Shown: piece after piece, positions 52,186 through 62,259 of the stretch
Layout of the letters: the number at the start of each line of letters is the position of its first letter
Position numbering within the stretch: position 1 is the stretch's first letter
From: Amycolatopsis sp. NBRC 101858
GTDB taxonomy: Bacteria > Actinomycetota > Actinomycetes > Mycobacteriales > Pseudonocardiaceae
Direction of reading: 5' to 3'
Length of the DNA stretch: 64,000 nucleotides
Assembly: GCF_030269325.1 (NCBI RefSeq)
Contig: NZ_BSTD01000002.1
Location: 1,054,001 to 1,118,000, forward strand
Position numbers and translations under genes: made by a program
Notes under the pieces: generated by a model
Database searches by the model: none
What the model was told of the DNA's origin: nothing
What the model saw: the letters and a program-made list of their open reading frames with translations, nothing else

Positions 52186-53589
52186 GTGCGGGCGTTCGGA
52201 GCTGTCCTGGCAAGCACTCTTCTGCTGACCGGCGTGACCCCCGCCCTCGCGGACGCGGCCTGGTCGCCGTCCCCGATCGCGTGGACGACCTGTCCGGACG
52301 ACCCGGACAACCCCGGCGTTCCCGACGGCGAATGCGGCACGCTCCGGGTGCCGCTCGACTGGGACCGGCCGTGGGGACCCTCGATCGGCCTCGCGGTCGC
52401 CCGGCACCGCGCCACCGACCCCGCCCACCGCCTCGGCGTGCTGCTGGCCGACGCCGGCGGGCCCGGCTCGTCCGGCGCGGAGATAGCGCTCTCCCCCGGC
52501 TACTTCGGCCCGGAGCTGCGGGACCGGTTCGACGTCGTGGGCTTCGACCTGCGCGGGACCGGCAACAGCGAGTACATCGACTGCGGGGACGTGCCGGACG
52601 CGCCCGGCAACGAACCCGCCGACCGCGTGCAGTTCGACGCCCTGCGCGCGTACCAGCGGCAGGTCGTCACGGACTGCCGGGCCCGGAACCTGCCGGTCTT
52701 CGACCACGCCGACACCGGCACCAACGCCCGCGACCTGGACGCGGTCCGCCGCGCGCTCGGCGAAGACAAGATCAGCTTCCACGGCGCTTCCTACGGCACG
52801 CTGCTCGGTCAGCAGTACGCCGAGCGGTACGGCGACCACGTCCGCGCGATGGTGCTGGACGGCGTCATCGACCACAGCGTGGATCTCGCGCACTTCGTCG
52901 GCGACCGGGCCGCCGCCGTGGACGAGCTGTTCGGGCAGTTCACCGCGTGGTGCGCCCGGACGGAGACCTGCGCGCTGCACGGCCAGGACGTCCTCGCGAC
53001 CTGGCGCCGGGCTCAGTCTGCCGCCGACGCGATGCCGTTCCCGCACAACTGGCTGCGCGACCGGGTGTACGACGACATGCGGATCCCGGACTGGGACGAC
53101 GTGGGCCGCGTCATCGCCGATACCGCGGCGGGCACTTCCCCGGTGCGGGCCGAGTTCACGCCCAACTACCCGTCGATCCGCCTGGCCGTCGTCTGCCAGG
53201 ACTTCGACCTGCGGATGCCGAATTTCGCGCGGTACTCGGCGATGCACGCCGAGGAGCTGCGCCGGTCGCCGATCATGCGCGGCAGCACGATCGGCCACGA
53301 CGAAGCCACCGCGTGCCTCGGCGTCAGCGGCCCGCCCGCGAACCCGCCGCACCGGGCCGACCTCGCGCGAGCACCGCGGATCCTGCTGCTCAGCAGCCGC
53401 TACGACCCGGCGACGCCGTATGCCTGGGCGGTCGACCTCCACCGCCAGGCGCCGGCGAACACCACGCTGCTGACCTACGAAGGCTCGGGGCACGGTGCCT
53501 ACCGGCGCACCCCGTGCACCCGGGCGGCGGTGGACGGCTACCTGCTGACGCTGAAGACACCCCACCACGACTTCGGCTGTCCCGCTTGA
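52186..53589 (+). CDS. Secreted alpha/beta hydrolase (TAP-like tripeptidyl aminopeptidase)
   Basis: 467 residues from GTG 52186 (GGAGGGG at 5 bp). Signal peptide 1-24, ending ALADA. The hydrolase fold has LLADAGGPGSSGAE, the nucleophile elbow HGASYGTLLGQQYAE (Ser), LLLSSRYDPATP (Asp) and GSGHGAY (His). The TAP C-terminal domain with two Cys pairs is visible. Such enzymes take tripeptides or other groups from N termini of outside proteins; some members act on small-molecule amides. It is divergent from the GH3 gene (149 bp). Confidence 0.92.
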   Translation: MRAFGAVLASTLLLTGVTPALADAAWSPSPIAWTTCPDDPDNPGVPDGECGTLRVPLDWDRPWGPSIGLAVARHRATDPAHRLGVLLADAGGPGSSGAEIALSPGYFGPELRDRFDVVGFDLRGTGNSEYIDCGDVPDAPGNEPADRVQFDALRAYQRQVVTDCRARNLPVFDHADTGTNARDLDAVRRALGEDKISFHGASYGTLLGQQYAERYGDHVRAMVLDGVIDHSVDLAHFVGDRAAAVDELFGQFTAWCARTETCALHGQDVLATWRRAQSAADAMPFPHNWLRDRVYDDMRIPDWDDVGRVIADTAAGTSPVRAEFTPNYPSIRLAVVCQDFDLRMPNFARYSAMHAEELRRSPIMRGSTIGHDEATACLGVSGPPANPPHRADLARAPRILLLSSRYDPATPYAWAVDLHRQAPANTTLLTYEGSGHGAYRRTPCTRAAVDGYLLTLKTPHHDFGCPA

Positions 53590-53611
53590 GCCACCACCGC
53601 CCGGTCCGGGC

Positions 53612-54403
53612 TCAGCCCAGGTGCGAGCTGATCACCGAGTAGTCGTTGCCGACGTTGGTGTACACGCCCGGGAAGTCCTTGCGGGCACAGCCTTCGCCCC
53701 ACGAGACGATGCCGGCGAGCTTGCCGTCGACGTAGGCCGGGCCACCCGAGTCGCCCTGGCAGGAGTCCTTGCCGCCTTCGGGCACGCCCGCGCAGAACAT
53801 CGAGGCCTTGTCGTACTTCGCCCCGCCGGTGCTGTACTTCTCCGCGCAGGTGTCGTTGTCCACCACCGGGACCGACACCTTGAGCAGCGTGTCGGAGACG
53901 TCGCCGCCTTCGGACGTCGTGCCCCAGCCGACCACCGTGACGTCCTTGCCCGCCTGGTAGGCGGCGTCGCCGGCCGACTGCACCAGCGTCGCCGGCTCGT
54001 ACGGCAGGTCCTTGTCGAGGGTCAGCACGGAGTTGTCGTGCTGCATGCCGCTCATGTCGAAGTCCGGGTTCTGCCAGACGTCGCTCACGCCGGCCTTCGT
54101 GCCGGAGGTGTCGCTGAACTTCGTCTGGCCGCCGATGATCTCCATCTGCGACGCTTCGACGCCGTCGGTGCAGTGCGCGGCGGTCAGCACCTTGTTCTTC
54201 GCGACCAGGGTGCCGGCGCAGTGCTGCGCGCCGTTGACGTTGAAGATCACGGTGGCCGGGAACTCGTCAATCGTGGTCGGCGTACCGCCCACGATCCGCG
54301 GATCACCGGCCGACGCACCGGGTGCGGCGACGACGGCGAAGGCTGCTGCCGAGGCGAGGACCAAAGCGGCTCGCCGGACCACGGAACGTCCGTCTACCTG
54401 CAT
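53612..54403 (-). CDS. Secreted trypsin-like serine protease
   Basis: 263 residues from ATG 54403 (GGGAG at 6 bp; ATG 54409 abuts the Shine-Dalgarno). Signal and short pro-peptide 1-37, then the mature RIVGGTPTTIDEFPATV N terminus of trypsins. Catalytic His is in TAAHC, Asp in HDNSVLTLD and Ser in CQGDSGGPA. Cys pairs match trypsin disulfides. The Asp that sets trypsin P1 specificity for Lys/Arg is in the GKDSCQGDSGG loop. Exported, degrades outside protein. It is divergent from the PL7 gene. Confidence 0.95.
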   Translation of the reverse strand: MQVDGRSVVRRAALVLASAAAFAVVAAPGASAGDPRIVGGTPTTIDEFPATVIFNVNGAQHCAGTLVAKNKVLTAAHCTDGVEASQMEIIGGQTKFSDTSGTKAGVSDVWQNPDFDMSGMQHDNSVLTLDKDLPYEPATLVQSAGDAAYQAGKDVTVVGWGTTSEGGDVSDTLLKVSVPVVDNDTCAEKYSTGGAKYDKASMFCAGVPEGGKDSCQGDSGGPAYVDGKLAGIVSWGEGCARKDFPGVYTNVGNDYSVISSHLG

Positions 54404-54572
54404 GAACATCTCCCTTCAGGGACCTGGAAGGTGGTACCCGGGAGCAGACCAGACCGGCCGTGGTCGCGGTTAGCTACGAAAGTCGCTTCCTGACCATTTG
54501 ACGACGATGGTTGGTTTTTGTCTCACTTGCGTGGCGGAGAATCACGCGGCGCGGTAGCCGCCGGGTCAATCC

Positions 54573-54601
54573 TTGACATGACGCCAACACGGCCTTACCG
54601 T
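54573..54601 (+). promoter_or_regulatory. Promoter of the PL7 gene
   Basis: TTGACA (54573-54578), 17-bp spacer, TACCGT (54596-54601). The ATG is at 54655, giving a ~47-nt leader. It is close to the housekeeping sigma consensus. Confidence 0.7.
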
Positions 54602-54654
54602 TTTCCCACGCCGCCGGGTTGTCCAGACCATTTACATCGTGAAGGGACACCTCG

Positions 54655-55416
54655 ATGCGCATGCGTTCCCTGCTCGTCCTGCTGGCGGTGCCGGCACTGG
54701 TCGCCACCGCGTCGCCCGCGCAAGCGGCCGACCCGACCGTGGCCCCGGGTGGCAACTTCGACCTGGGGATCTGGCAGCTGCAGGAGCCGGTCGGCTCCCC
54801 CGGTTCGCCGACCACCATCTCTTCGTCCCGGTTGAAGGGCGCGAACGGCTTCCAGGACAGCTACTTCTACACCGACACCCGGGACGGCGCGATGACCTTC
54901 TGGGCGCCGGAAAAGGGCGTCACCACCCCGAACTCGAACTACGCGCGGTCCGAGCTGCGCGAGATGAACCGCGACGGCTCGGCCGCGAACTGGTCGCTGA
55001 GCGGTTCGCACAAGCTGAGCGCGACGCTGCGCGTGGTCTCGGTGACGTCGAACGTGTGCGTGGGCCAAGTCCACCTCGGCACGGGCGGCTCGTCGACGAA
55101 ACCGTTGCTGGAGCTGTACTACCACTCGAACGGCGACATCGTCCTGGGCACGGAGAACTCCCCCGACGGCGGCCAGACGCCGCACACGGTCGGGCACGTG
55201 TCGATCGGCAAGACGTGGACCTACACGATCGGCATCTCGGGCGGCAACACCATCGACCTGACGGTCAACGGCAGCACCACGCACTATTCGATCCCGTCGT
55301 CGTTCAAGGCGTACAAGCAGTACTTCAAGGCGGGCTCGTACAACCAGTCCTCGTCGGACAGCACGACCAAGGGCGCACGGGTCGGGTTCTACGGCCTGAC
55401 CGTCTCCCACGGCTGA
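54655..55416 (+). CDS. Secreted polysaccharide lyase family 7 (alginate lyase)
   Basis: 253 residues. Signal peptide 1-24, ending QAA. It has the PL7 beta-jelly-roll motifs: NFDLGIWQLQEPVGSPGSP, ARSELREM (R-x-E/S-ELR), VGQVHLG (QIH/QVH with the catalytic His) and YFKAGSYNQSS (Y-FKAGxYNQ, catalytic Tyr). PL7 enzymes cut alginate or glucuronan by beta-elimination. V in QVH often goes with G- or MG-specific members, I with polyguluronate; preference here is inference. It has its own TTGACA promoter. Confidence 0.95.
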   Translation: MRMRSLLVLLAVPALVATASPAQAADPTVAPGGNFDLGIWQLQEPVGSPGSPTTISSSRLKGANGFQDSYFYTDTRDGAMTFWAPEKGVTTPNSNYARSELREMNRDGSAANWSLSGSHKLSATLRVVSVTSNVCVGQVHLGTGGSSTKPLLELYYHSNGDIVLGTENSPDGGQTPHTVGHVSIGKTWTYTIGISGGNTIDLTVNGSTTHYSIPSSFKAYKQYFKAGSYNQSSSDSTTKGARVGFYGLTVSHG

Positions 55417-55459
55417 CCGGTCCGGCCCGGTGGCCGCCACCACCAGGCCGGCGTCCGGC

Positions 55460-56482
55460 TCAGCGCCAGCCGAGCTCCGGGGCCACGTGGGTGAGGATGC
55501 TCTCCAGCACGTGCGCGTTGTAGTCCACGCCGAGCTGGTTCGGAATGGTCAGCAGGAGCGTGTCCGCGGCCTGGACCGCCTCGTCCTCCTTGAGCTCGCG
55601 CACCAGCTCGTCCGGCTCGGCCGCGTACGAGCGCCCGAAGATCGCGCGGGTGTTCTCGTCGATCATGCCGACCTGGTCGCGGGAGTTGCGGTCGCCACCG
55701 AAGTACGCGCGGTCCTGGTCGTTGGTCAGCGCGAAGATGCTGCGGCTGACCGACACGCGCGGCTCGCGGGTGTGCCCGGCCTCCTGCCACGCCTCGCGGT
55801 AGGCCTCGATCTGCTTGCGCTGCTGGACGTGCAGCGGCTCGCCCGTCTCGTCGTCCTTGAGCGTGGAGCTCTGCAGGTTCATCCCGAGCTTCGCGGCCCA
55901 GACGCTGGTCGCGTTGGAGCTCGAACCCCACCAGATGCGGTCGCGCAGGCCCGCGGAGTGCGGCTCGAGCCGCAGCAGTCCCGGCGGGTTCGAGAACATC
56001 GGCCGCGGGTTCGGCTGGGCGAAGCCCTCGCCGTCGAGCAGCTTGAGGAAGACCTCGGTGTGCTGCCGGGCCATGTCGGCGTCGGTCTCGCCGTCGGCCG
56101 GGGCGTACCCGAAGTAGCGCCAGCCCTCGATCACCTGCTCGGGGGATCCCCGGCTGATGCCGAGCTGGAGCCGTCCCTCGGAAATGAGGTCGGCGGCGCC
56201 CGCGTCCTCGATCATGTACAGCGGGTTCTCGTAGCGCATGTCGATCACGCCCGTGCCGATCTCGATCTTCGAGGTGCGCGCCCCGATCGCCGAGAGCAGC
56301 GGGAACGGGCTCGCCGCCTGCCGCGCGAAGTGGTGCACGCGGAAGTACGCGCCGTCGACGCCCAGCTCCTCGGCCGCGACCGCCAGGTCGATCGACTGGT
56401 GCAGGAAGTCCGCGGCGGACCGGGTCTCGGAGTGCGGGCTCGCCGACCAGTGGCCGAACGAGAGGAAGCCAATCTTCTTCAC
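55460..56482 (-). CDS. LLM class flavin-dependent oxidoreductase
   Basis: 340 residues of the luciferase superfamily. Motifs are KIGFLSFGHWSASPHS, GAYFRVHHFARQAASPFPLLSAIGARTSKIEIGTGVIDMRYENP, RLQLGISRGSPEQVIEGW and SLGADRRNS-type C-terminal loops. It belongs to the alkanal/nitrilotriacetate monooxygenase-like group, FMN-dependent. It is a lone gene converging on the PL7 gene. The substrate is unknown. Confidence 0.9.
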   Translation of the reverse strand: MKKIGFLSFGHWSASPHSETRSAADFLHQSIDLAVAAEELGVDGAYFRVHHFARQAASPFPLLSAIGARTSKIEIGTGVIDMRYENPLYMIEDAGAADLISEGRLQLGISRGSPEQVIEGWRYFGYAPADGETDADMARQHTEVFLKLLDGEGFAQPNPRPMFSNPPGLLRLEPHSAGLRDRIWWGSSSNATSVWAAKLGMNLQSSTLKDDETGEPLHVQQRKQIEAYREAWQEAGHTREPRVSVSRSIFALTNDQDRAYFGGDRNSRDQVGMIDENTRAIFGRSYAAEPDELVRELKEDEAVQAADTLLLTIPNQLGVDYNAHVLESILTHVAPELGWR

Positions 56483-56531
56483 ACCCCTCCCAGCGTCCGG
56501 CGGGCACGAATGATTCCCCGCTGTGGGCGGA

Positions 56532-56568
56532 CCGGCCGCCGCCGCACCCCTCGCGCGGCGGCGGCCGG
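56532..56568 (-). terminator. Terminator after the secreted beta-pore-like gene
   Basis: Perfect 14-bp stem (56532-56545 with 56555-56568) with a 9-nt loop. It begins 5 bp after the stop of the gene at 56574-57191 on the minus strand. Confidence 0.75.
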
Positions 56569-56573
56569 GGTGC

Positions 56574-57191
56574 TCACCCGCAGTGTTCGGCGCGTTCCTG
56601 GTCGGTCATCGGCGCGGTGTGCTGCGTGATGTCCCCGGTCGAGCCGGGCACCGGGCCGTCCGCGTCGAAGTCCTGGTACCAGATGTAGTGGTCGTAGAAC
56701 TTGTCCGGGAAATGCATTTCGTAGGTGCCGTGCACCTTCTGCATCTTCGGCGCGCGTTCCACCCAGCCCTTTTCCCCGGGCCGGACGTCGACGTTGGTCG
56801 CCTGCCCTTCGGTGTGCGACGACTCCCACGTGTGCTGGTACGACGTCTCGATGGAAACCTTGAACACTTCCGAGAATCCGTATTCGGCGGAAAGGGAAAC
56901 GCCGAAGCTGTTCGATTCGCCGGTCGTGTCGGACCAGTTCACCGTGCTGCGCTGCAGGTCGCCGGTGCAGTTGAAGGCGGCTTCGCCGACCTGGTGGCCG
57001 GCCCCGGTGTGCTCCTCCGGCGGCCCGGCCGGGTGGAACACGCACGAGTCCGTGCCGTTGTTGCACTTGTCGAGCAGCTCCCGGGCCGTGGGGCCGCCGT
57101 CGGCCGACGCGCCGGGAGCCGTGAGGACGAGGCCGGCGGCGGTCAGCAGGCCGAGGCCCGCCGCCGTCCACGCGGTGCGCTTGCTGGTCAT
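56574..57191 (-). CDS. Secreted protein, possible aerolysin/ETX-like beta-pore fold
   Basis: 205 residues from ATG 57191 (AGGAG at 8 bp). Signal peptide 1-30, ending GASADG. There is one early Cys pair (KCNNG, DSCVF) and two later Cys (NCTG, EHCG). Residues ~80-165 alternate polar Ser/Thr and hydrophobic residues in long strands, TVNWSDTTGESNSFGVSLS and FKVSIETSYQHTWESSHTEG, flanking a turn, then KGWVERAPKMQKVHGTYEM. That layout resembles the pore-forming domain of aerolysin, epsilon-toxin and natterin-like proteins. It is in operon with the beta/gamma-crystallin gene just upstream (17-bp gap). The fold assignment is inference. Confidence 0.55.
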   Translation of the reverse strand: MTSKRTAWTAAGLGLLTAAGLVLTAPGASADGGPTARELLDKCNNGTDSCVFHPAGPPEEHTGAGHQVGEAAFNCTGDLQRSTVNWSDTTGESNSFGVSLSAEYGFSEVFKVSIETSYQHTWESSHTEGQATNVDVRPGEKGWVERAPKMQKVHGTYEMHFPDKFYDHYIWYQDFDADGPVPGSTGDITQHTAPMTDQERAEHCG

Positions 57192-57208
57192 GGTGATCAC
57201 TCCTTCGC

Positions 57209-57679
57209 TCAGCTGAAACCGATGGACTGGGTGCGGTTGTCCATGAAGGACCCGACGTTGCCGGTGTTCTCCTTGAACGGGCCGTCGCGGTCGCCGCCGA
57301 GGTTCGGCTCCGGGTAGAGCCAGACCCAGCAGTCACCCCACGGCTGCACGGAGCTGATCTTGTTCTTCCAGTCGTCGCCGAGGTCGAACTGCCAGTTGAC
57401 CCAGCCGTCCTTCTTGCACAGTTCGGGTCCGGTGATCGTCAGCGAGTTCCCCGTGTAGTCGGGACCGTCGAAGAAGGTGCCCTGCACGACCTGGCCGGCT
57501 TCCTGCTCGACGGCCGCCGAGCGCTGCGTGCCCGAAGAACAGTGCTGCACACCGGTCACCGAATTCAGCACGCAATGCCGGGTCGTCGCCGCCGCGGACG
57601 CCGGAACGGCGCCGAGCAGGCTCACCGCCGAAGCCGCGGCCGTCATCGCCAGAACAGTTCTGGTCCAATTCCGCGCCAT
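57209..57679 (-). CDS. Secreted beta/gamma-crystallin-like protein
   Basis: 156 residues. Signal peptide 1-29, ending PASAA. Two Greek-key motifs lie at about 66-108 (GTFFDGPDYTGNSLTITG with NKISSVQ) and 115-156 (CWVWLYPEPNLGGDRDG with DNRTQSIGF). The D/N-x-(I/R)-(S/T)-S segments are the calcium-binding signature of crystallin domains. Cys pairs would brace the fold. Bacterial examples include protease inhibitors of the I36 (SMI) type and calcium-binding spore or surface proteins. It is the first gene of a two-gene operon with the beta-pore-like protein. Promoter not identified. Confidence 0.8.
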   Translation of the reverse strand: MARNWTRTVLAMTAAASAVSLLGAVPASAAATTRHCVLNSVTGVQHCSSGTQRSAAVEQEAGQVVQGTFFDGPDYTGNSLTITGPELCKKDGWVNWQFDLGDDWKNKISSVQPWGDCWVWLYPEPNLGGDRDGPFKENTGNVGSFMDNRTQSIGFS

Positions 57680-57914
57680 TGTGAAATCCTTTCATGGAAT
57701 GGGAAGTGATCTTCTTCCTCGAAAGTACGACGACACCCTCGGCCACTGCGCGCGCGTTGCCCCTCGGAACAGCGGGGTCTGCCCCATTCCCCCACGGCCC
57801 CCGGCGCCGTTGTGCGTCCTCGGCGGGCTCGCGGTACAGTGCGCCATCCCGGTGACGGAGATCACCGATCCGGTGACTGCGCGTGACACGATCACGCCTC
57901 TTCCGGCGTGTCGT

Positions 57915-57947
57915 AACTTGACTCATTCCAGAGAAGCCCCCTAGGGT
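57915..57947 (+). promoter_or_regulatory. furA promoter with probable FurA box
   Basis: TTGACT (57918-57923), 18-bp spacer, TAGGGT (57942-57947). The AACTTGACTCATTCCAGAGAAG segment across the -35 matches the AT-rich site bound by FurA ahead of actinobacterial furA-katG. The predicted transcript start (about 57955-57958) falls on the GTG/ATG start codons, so the mRNA is probably leaderless. Confidence 0.6.
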
Positions 57948-57957
57948 GACCGGCGTG

Positions 57958-58386
57958 ATGACCGACTTCGAGGCGCAGCTGCGGGCGGTCTCGTTGCGGG
58001 TGACGCGGCCGAGGCTGGCCGTGCTCACCGCGCTGCACGACCACCCGCACGTCGACACCGAGACGGTGATCGCGCTGGTGCGGGCCGAGCACCCGGCGGT
58101 GTCGCACCAGACGATCTACGACGTCCTGCGGGCGCTCACCGACACCGGCCTGGTGCGGCGCATCCAGCCCGCCGGCGCCACCGCCCGGTACGAGTCCCGG
58201 GTCGGGGACAACCACCACCACGTCGTGTGCCGCACCTGCGGTGCGATCGCGGACGTCGACTGCGCCGTCGGCCACACCCCGTGCCTGACCGCCTCGGACG
58301 ACCACGGTTTCGTGATCGACCAGGCGGAGGTCGTCTACTGGGGCACCTGCCCCGACTGTGCGGCCACCACCCGAACCTCCCATTGA
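57958..58386 (+). CDS. furA: Fur family peroxide regulator
   Basis: 142 residues from ATG 57958 (GTG 57955 or 57946 also possible). The N-terminal winged helix is RVTRPRLAVLTALHDHPHVDTETVIALVRAEHPAVSHQTIYDVLRALTDTGLVRRI. Metal ligands follow: HHHVVCRTCGAIADVDC (regulatory His cluster and C-x2-C Zn) and a second C-x2-C near the end (CPDCA). FurA senses peroxide by metal-site oxidation and represses furA-katG. It lies 22 bp upstream of katG. Confidence 0.93.
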   Translation: MTDFEAQLRAVSLRVTRPRLAVLTALHDHPHVDTETVIALVRAEHPAVSHQTIYDVLRALTDTGLVRRIQPAGATARYESRVGDNHHHVVCRTCGAIADVDCAVGHTPCLTASDDHGFVIDQAEVVYWGTCPDCAATTRTSH

Positions 58387-58408
58387 TTGCCGCCTCGGAA
58401 GGAAGTAG

Positions 58409-60640
<2,232 letters not shown>

Positions 60641-60654
60641 TTTCGAGTCGCTGA

Positions 60655-60695
60655 CGGGCCCGGCCGATCTTGGTGATCGGCCGGGCCCGTTCGTT
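60655..60695 (+). terminator. Terminator of furA-katG
   Basis: Perfect 15-bp stem (60655-60669 with 60675-60689) and TTGGT loop, followed by TTCGTTT. It lies 14 bp after the katG stop. Confidence 0.9.
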
Positions 60696-60788
60696 TGAGC
60701 CGACCGGGACCGATCTTCTCCGGCTCATGCCCGGAATGTGACCTTCTCCCGATACCGTCCCCGCGGAACGTGATGCCGAGGGGGTTCC

Positions 60789-61592
60789 ATGCGGAAGGCC
60801 GGTCTGCTCGTCGCCGGGGTGGTTTTGGTGCTCGCTGCCTGTGATCCCGGGCCCGGTGCCGCGCCGCCGCCCGCCGCGTCCGCCGTGCTCGGTGCGCCGG
60901 CCGGGGATGTCGCGCAGCTCGTGGCCGCCGTGCGGGGCGGGATCGCGCAGGCGCCTTCCGTCAGCTTCACCCTGGAGGCCACCTTCGGCGCGGCTCCCCA
61001 GCACGCCACCGGATCGCTGCGGTTCGACGGCGGTGCCACCGCGCTGAAGATGGTCGCCGACAGCGGGGAAACCCGGGTGCTCGGCCGGAAGACCTACACC
61101 CGCACGCCGGTGGACGCGGTTCCCGGCAAATCGTGGATCGGGACCGACGCCGGCAGCGCCGATCCCGTCGCCCAGGCCATGGGTGCCGCCGTCCCGGCGA
61201 TCGTCAAGCTGCCCGACCTCTCCCTGGCCCTCACCGAACTCGAGCGCACCGGCCGGATCGTGTCGGCCGGCCAGACCCGGCTCGACACCGTCGCGGTCAA
61301 CCACTACCGGCTCGAATTCGATGCCGCGAAAGCCCCGGAACTGTTCCCGGAATACGCGGAGCCGCCGCTGGACGGCAAGCCGGCCAAGCCGGTGACCGCC
61401 AAGCTGCCCGCCGAACTGTGGCTCGACGCGGCGCAGCGGCCCGTGCGGTTCGCCGTCGAGCTGCCGGGCCTCGGCCCCGGGCTCAAGGGCACGACCGCCT
61501 ACCACGGGTGGGGCGAGCCGGTGGACATCCAGCCGCCGCCCGCCGACCAGGTCCTCGACGCCGCCGAACTGCTGAAGAAGATGGGCCGCTGA
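60789..61592 (+). CDS. Lipoprotein (LppX/LprG-like)
   Basis: 267 residues. Lipobox VLAAC (Cys18) follows a hydrophobic signal. The mature part is a beta-strand half-barrel of the LolA/LppX/LprAFG kind: VAAVRGGIAQAPSVSFTLEATFGAAPQHATGSLRFDGGATALKMVADSG, the later KLPAELWLDAAQRPVRFAVELPG, and a C-terminal DIQPPPADQVLDAAELLKKM helix. These proteins carry lipids across the periplasm-like space. It is anchored at the outer face of the membrane. Monocistronic, converging on the TetR gene. Confidence 0.88.
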   Translation: MRKAGLLVAGVVLVLAACDPGPGAAPPPAASAVLGAPAGDVAQLVAAVRGGIAQAPSVSFTLEATFGAAPQHATGSLRFDGGATALKMVADSGETRVLGRKTYTRTPVDAVPGKSWIGTDAGSADPVAQAMGAAVPAIVKLPDLSLALTELERTGRIVSAGQTRLDTVAVNHYRLEFDAAKAPELFPEYAEPPLDGKPAKPVTAKLPAELWLDAAQRPVRFAVELPGLGPGLKGTTAYHGWGEPVDIQPPPADQVLDAAELLKKMGR

Positions 61593-61595
61593 CGC

Positions 61596-62174
61596 CTACC
61601 GGCCGGGGTCGCGCACGGCGTCGACGATCAGGTCGAGCATCCGCCCGATCCGCTCCGCGTCCTGACCGCCCGAAGTGGACAGGAACACGCCGAGCACCAT
61701 CAAGGTGACGTCCTCGGGATCGACGCCGGCGCGCAGCGTGCCCGCGCGCGCCCCCGCGTCGAGGATCGCGCCGATCGCCTCGGTGATGCGGCGGCGGGTC
61801 GTCGGGGTCGCGATGCGGCCCGATGCCAGGCTCGCGCGGAGGCTGTCCGCCATTCCGCGCTTGGTCTCCACGAACTTCGCGTAGCGGTCCATCCACGCGC
61901 GGAGGGCCGCCTCGGGCGGGAGTTCGGCGAGCAACGCCGGGGCACTCGCGGTGACGTCGTCGAGCTCGGCCGCGTAGACGGCTTCGACCAGTGCCTCCCG
62001 GGTCGGGAAGTGGCGGTACAGCGTGCCGATCCCGACTCCGGCCTCGCGGGCGACGGCTTCGAGCGCGACGGTCCCGTCGGCGGCCGCGAAGGCCGCGCGC
62101 GCGACCGCGACCAGTTTCTCGCGGTTGCGGCGCGCGTCGGACCGCGCCGGCCGCTCGGGTTCGGGCGGAGACAA
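61596..62174 (-). CDS. TetR/AcrR family transcriptional regulator
   Basis: 192 residues from TTG 62174 (no ATG or GTG upstream within the frame). HTH NREKLVAVARAAFAAADGTVALEAVAREAGVGIGTLYRHFPTREALVEAVY is standard (residues 17-67). The C-terminal domain is the TetR_C type with LRASLASGRIATPTTRRRITEAIGAILDAG. It is divergent from the aldo/keto reductase gene, with two perfect palindromes in between, so it probably represses itself and that gene. GGAGGT near the start is part of an operator copy. Confidence 0.92.
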   Translation of the reverse strand: MSPPEPERPARSDARRNREKLVAVARAAFAAADGTVALEAVAREAGVGIGTLYRHFPTREALVEAVYAAELDDVTASAPALLAELPPEAALRAWMDRYAKFVETKRGMADSLRASLASGRIATPTTRRRITEAIGAILDAGARAGTLRAGVDPEDVTLMVLGVFLSTSGGQDAERIGRMLDLIVDAVRDPGR

Positions 62175-62176
62175 AA

Positions 62177-62226
62177 CGGAGGCACCTCCGGTTGTGCTAC
62201 TGTCAGCTTTAACGGAGGTTCCTCCG
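62177..62226. promoter_or_regulatory. Twin palindromic operators for TetR and AKR genes
   Basis: CGGAGG-CA-CCTCCG (62177-62190) and CGGAGG-TT-CCTCCG (62213-62226) are perfect 6-2-6 palindromes with centres 36 bp apart. One flanks the TetR start and the other is inside the AKR leader. The divergent promoters must lie between (TACTGT at 62198-62203 is a possible plus-strand -10). Confidence 0.8.
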
Positions 62227-62259
62227 CTTCACCATCATCGCACGAGGACGGGACTACGC

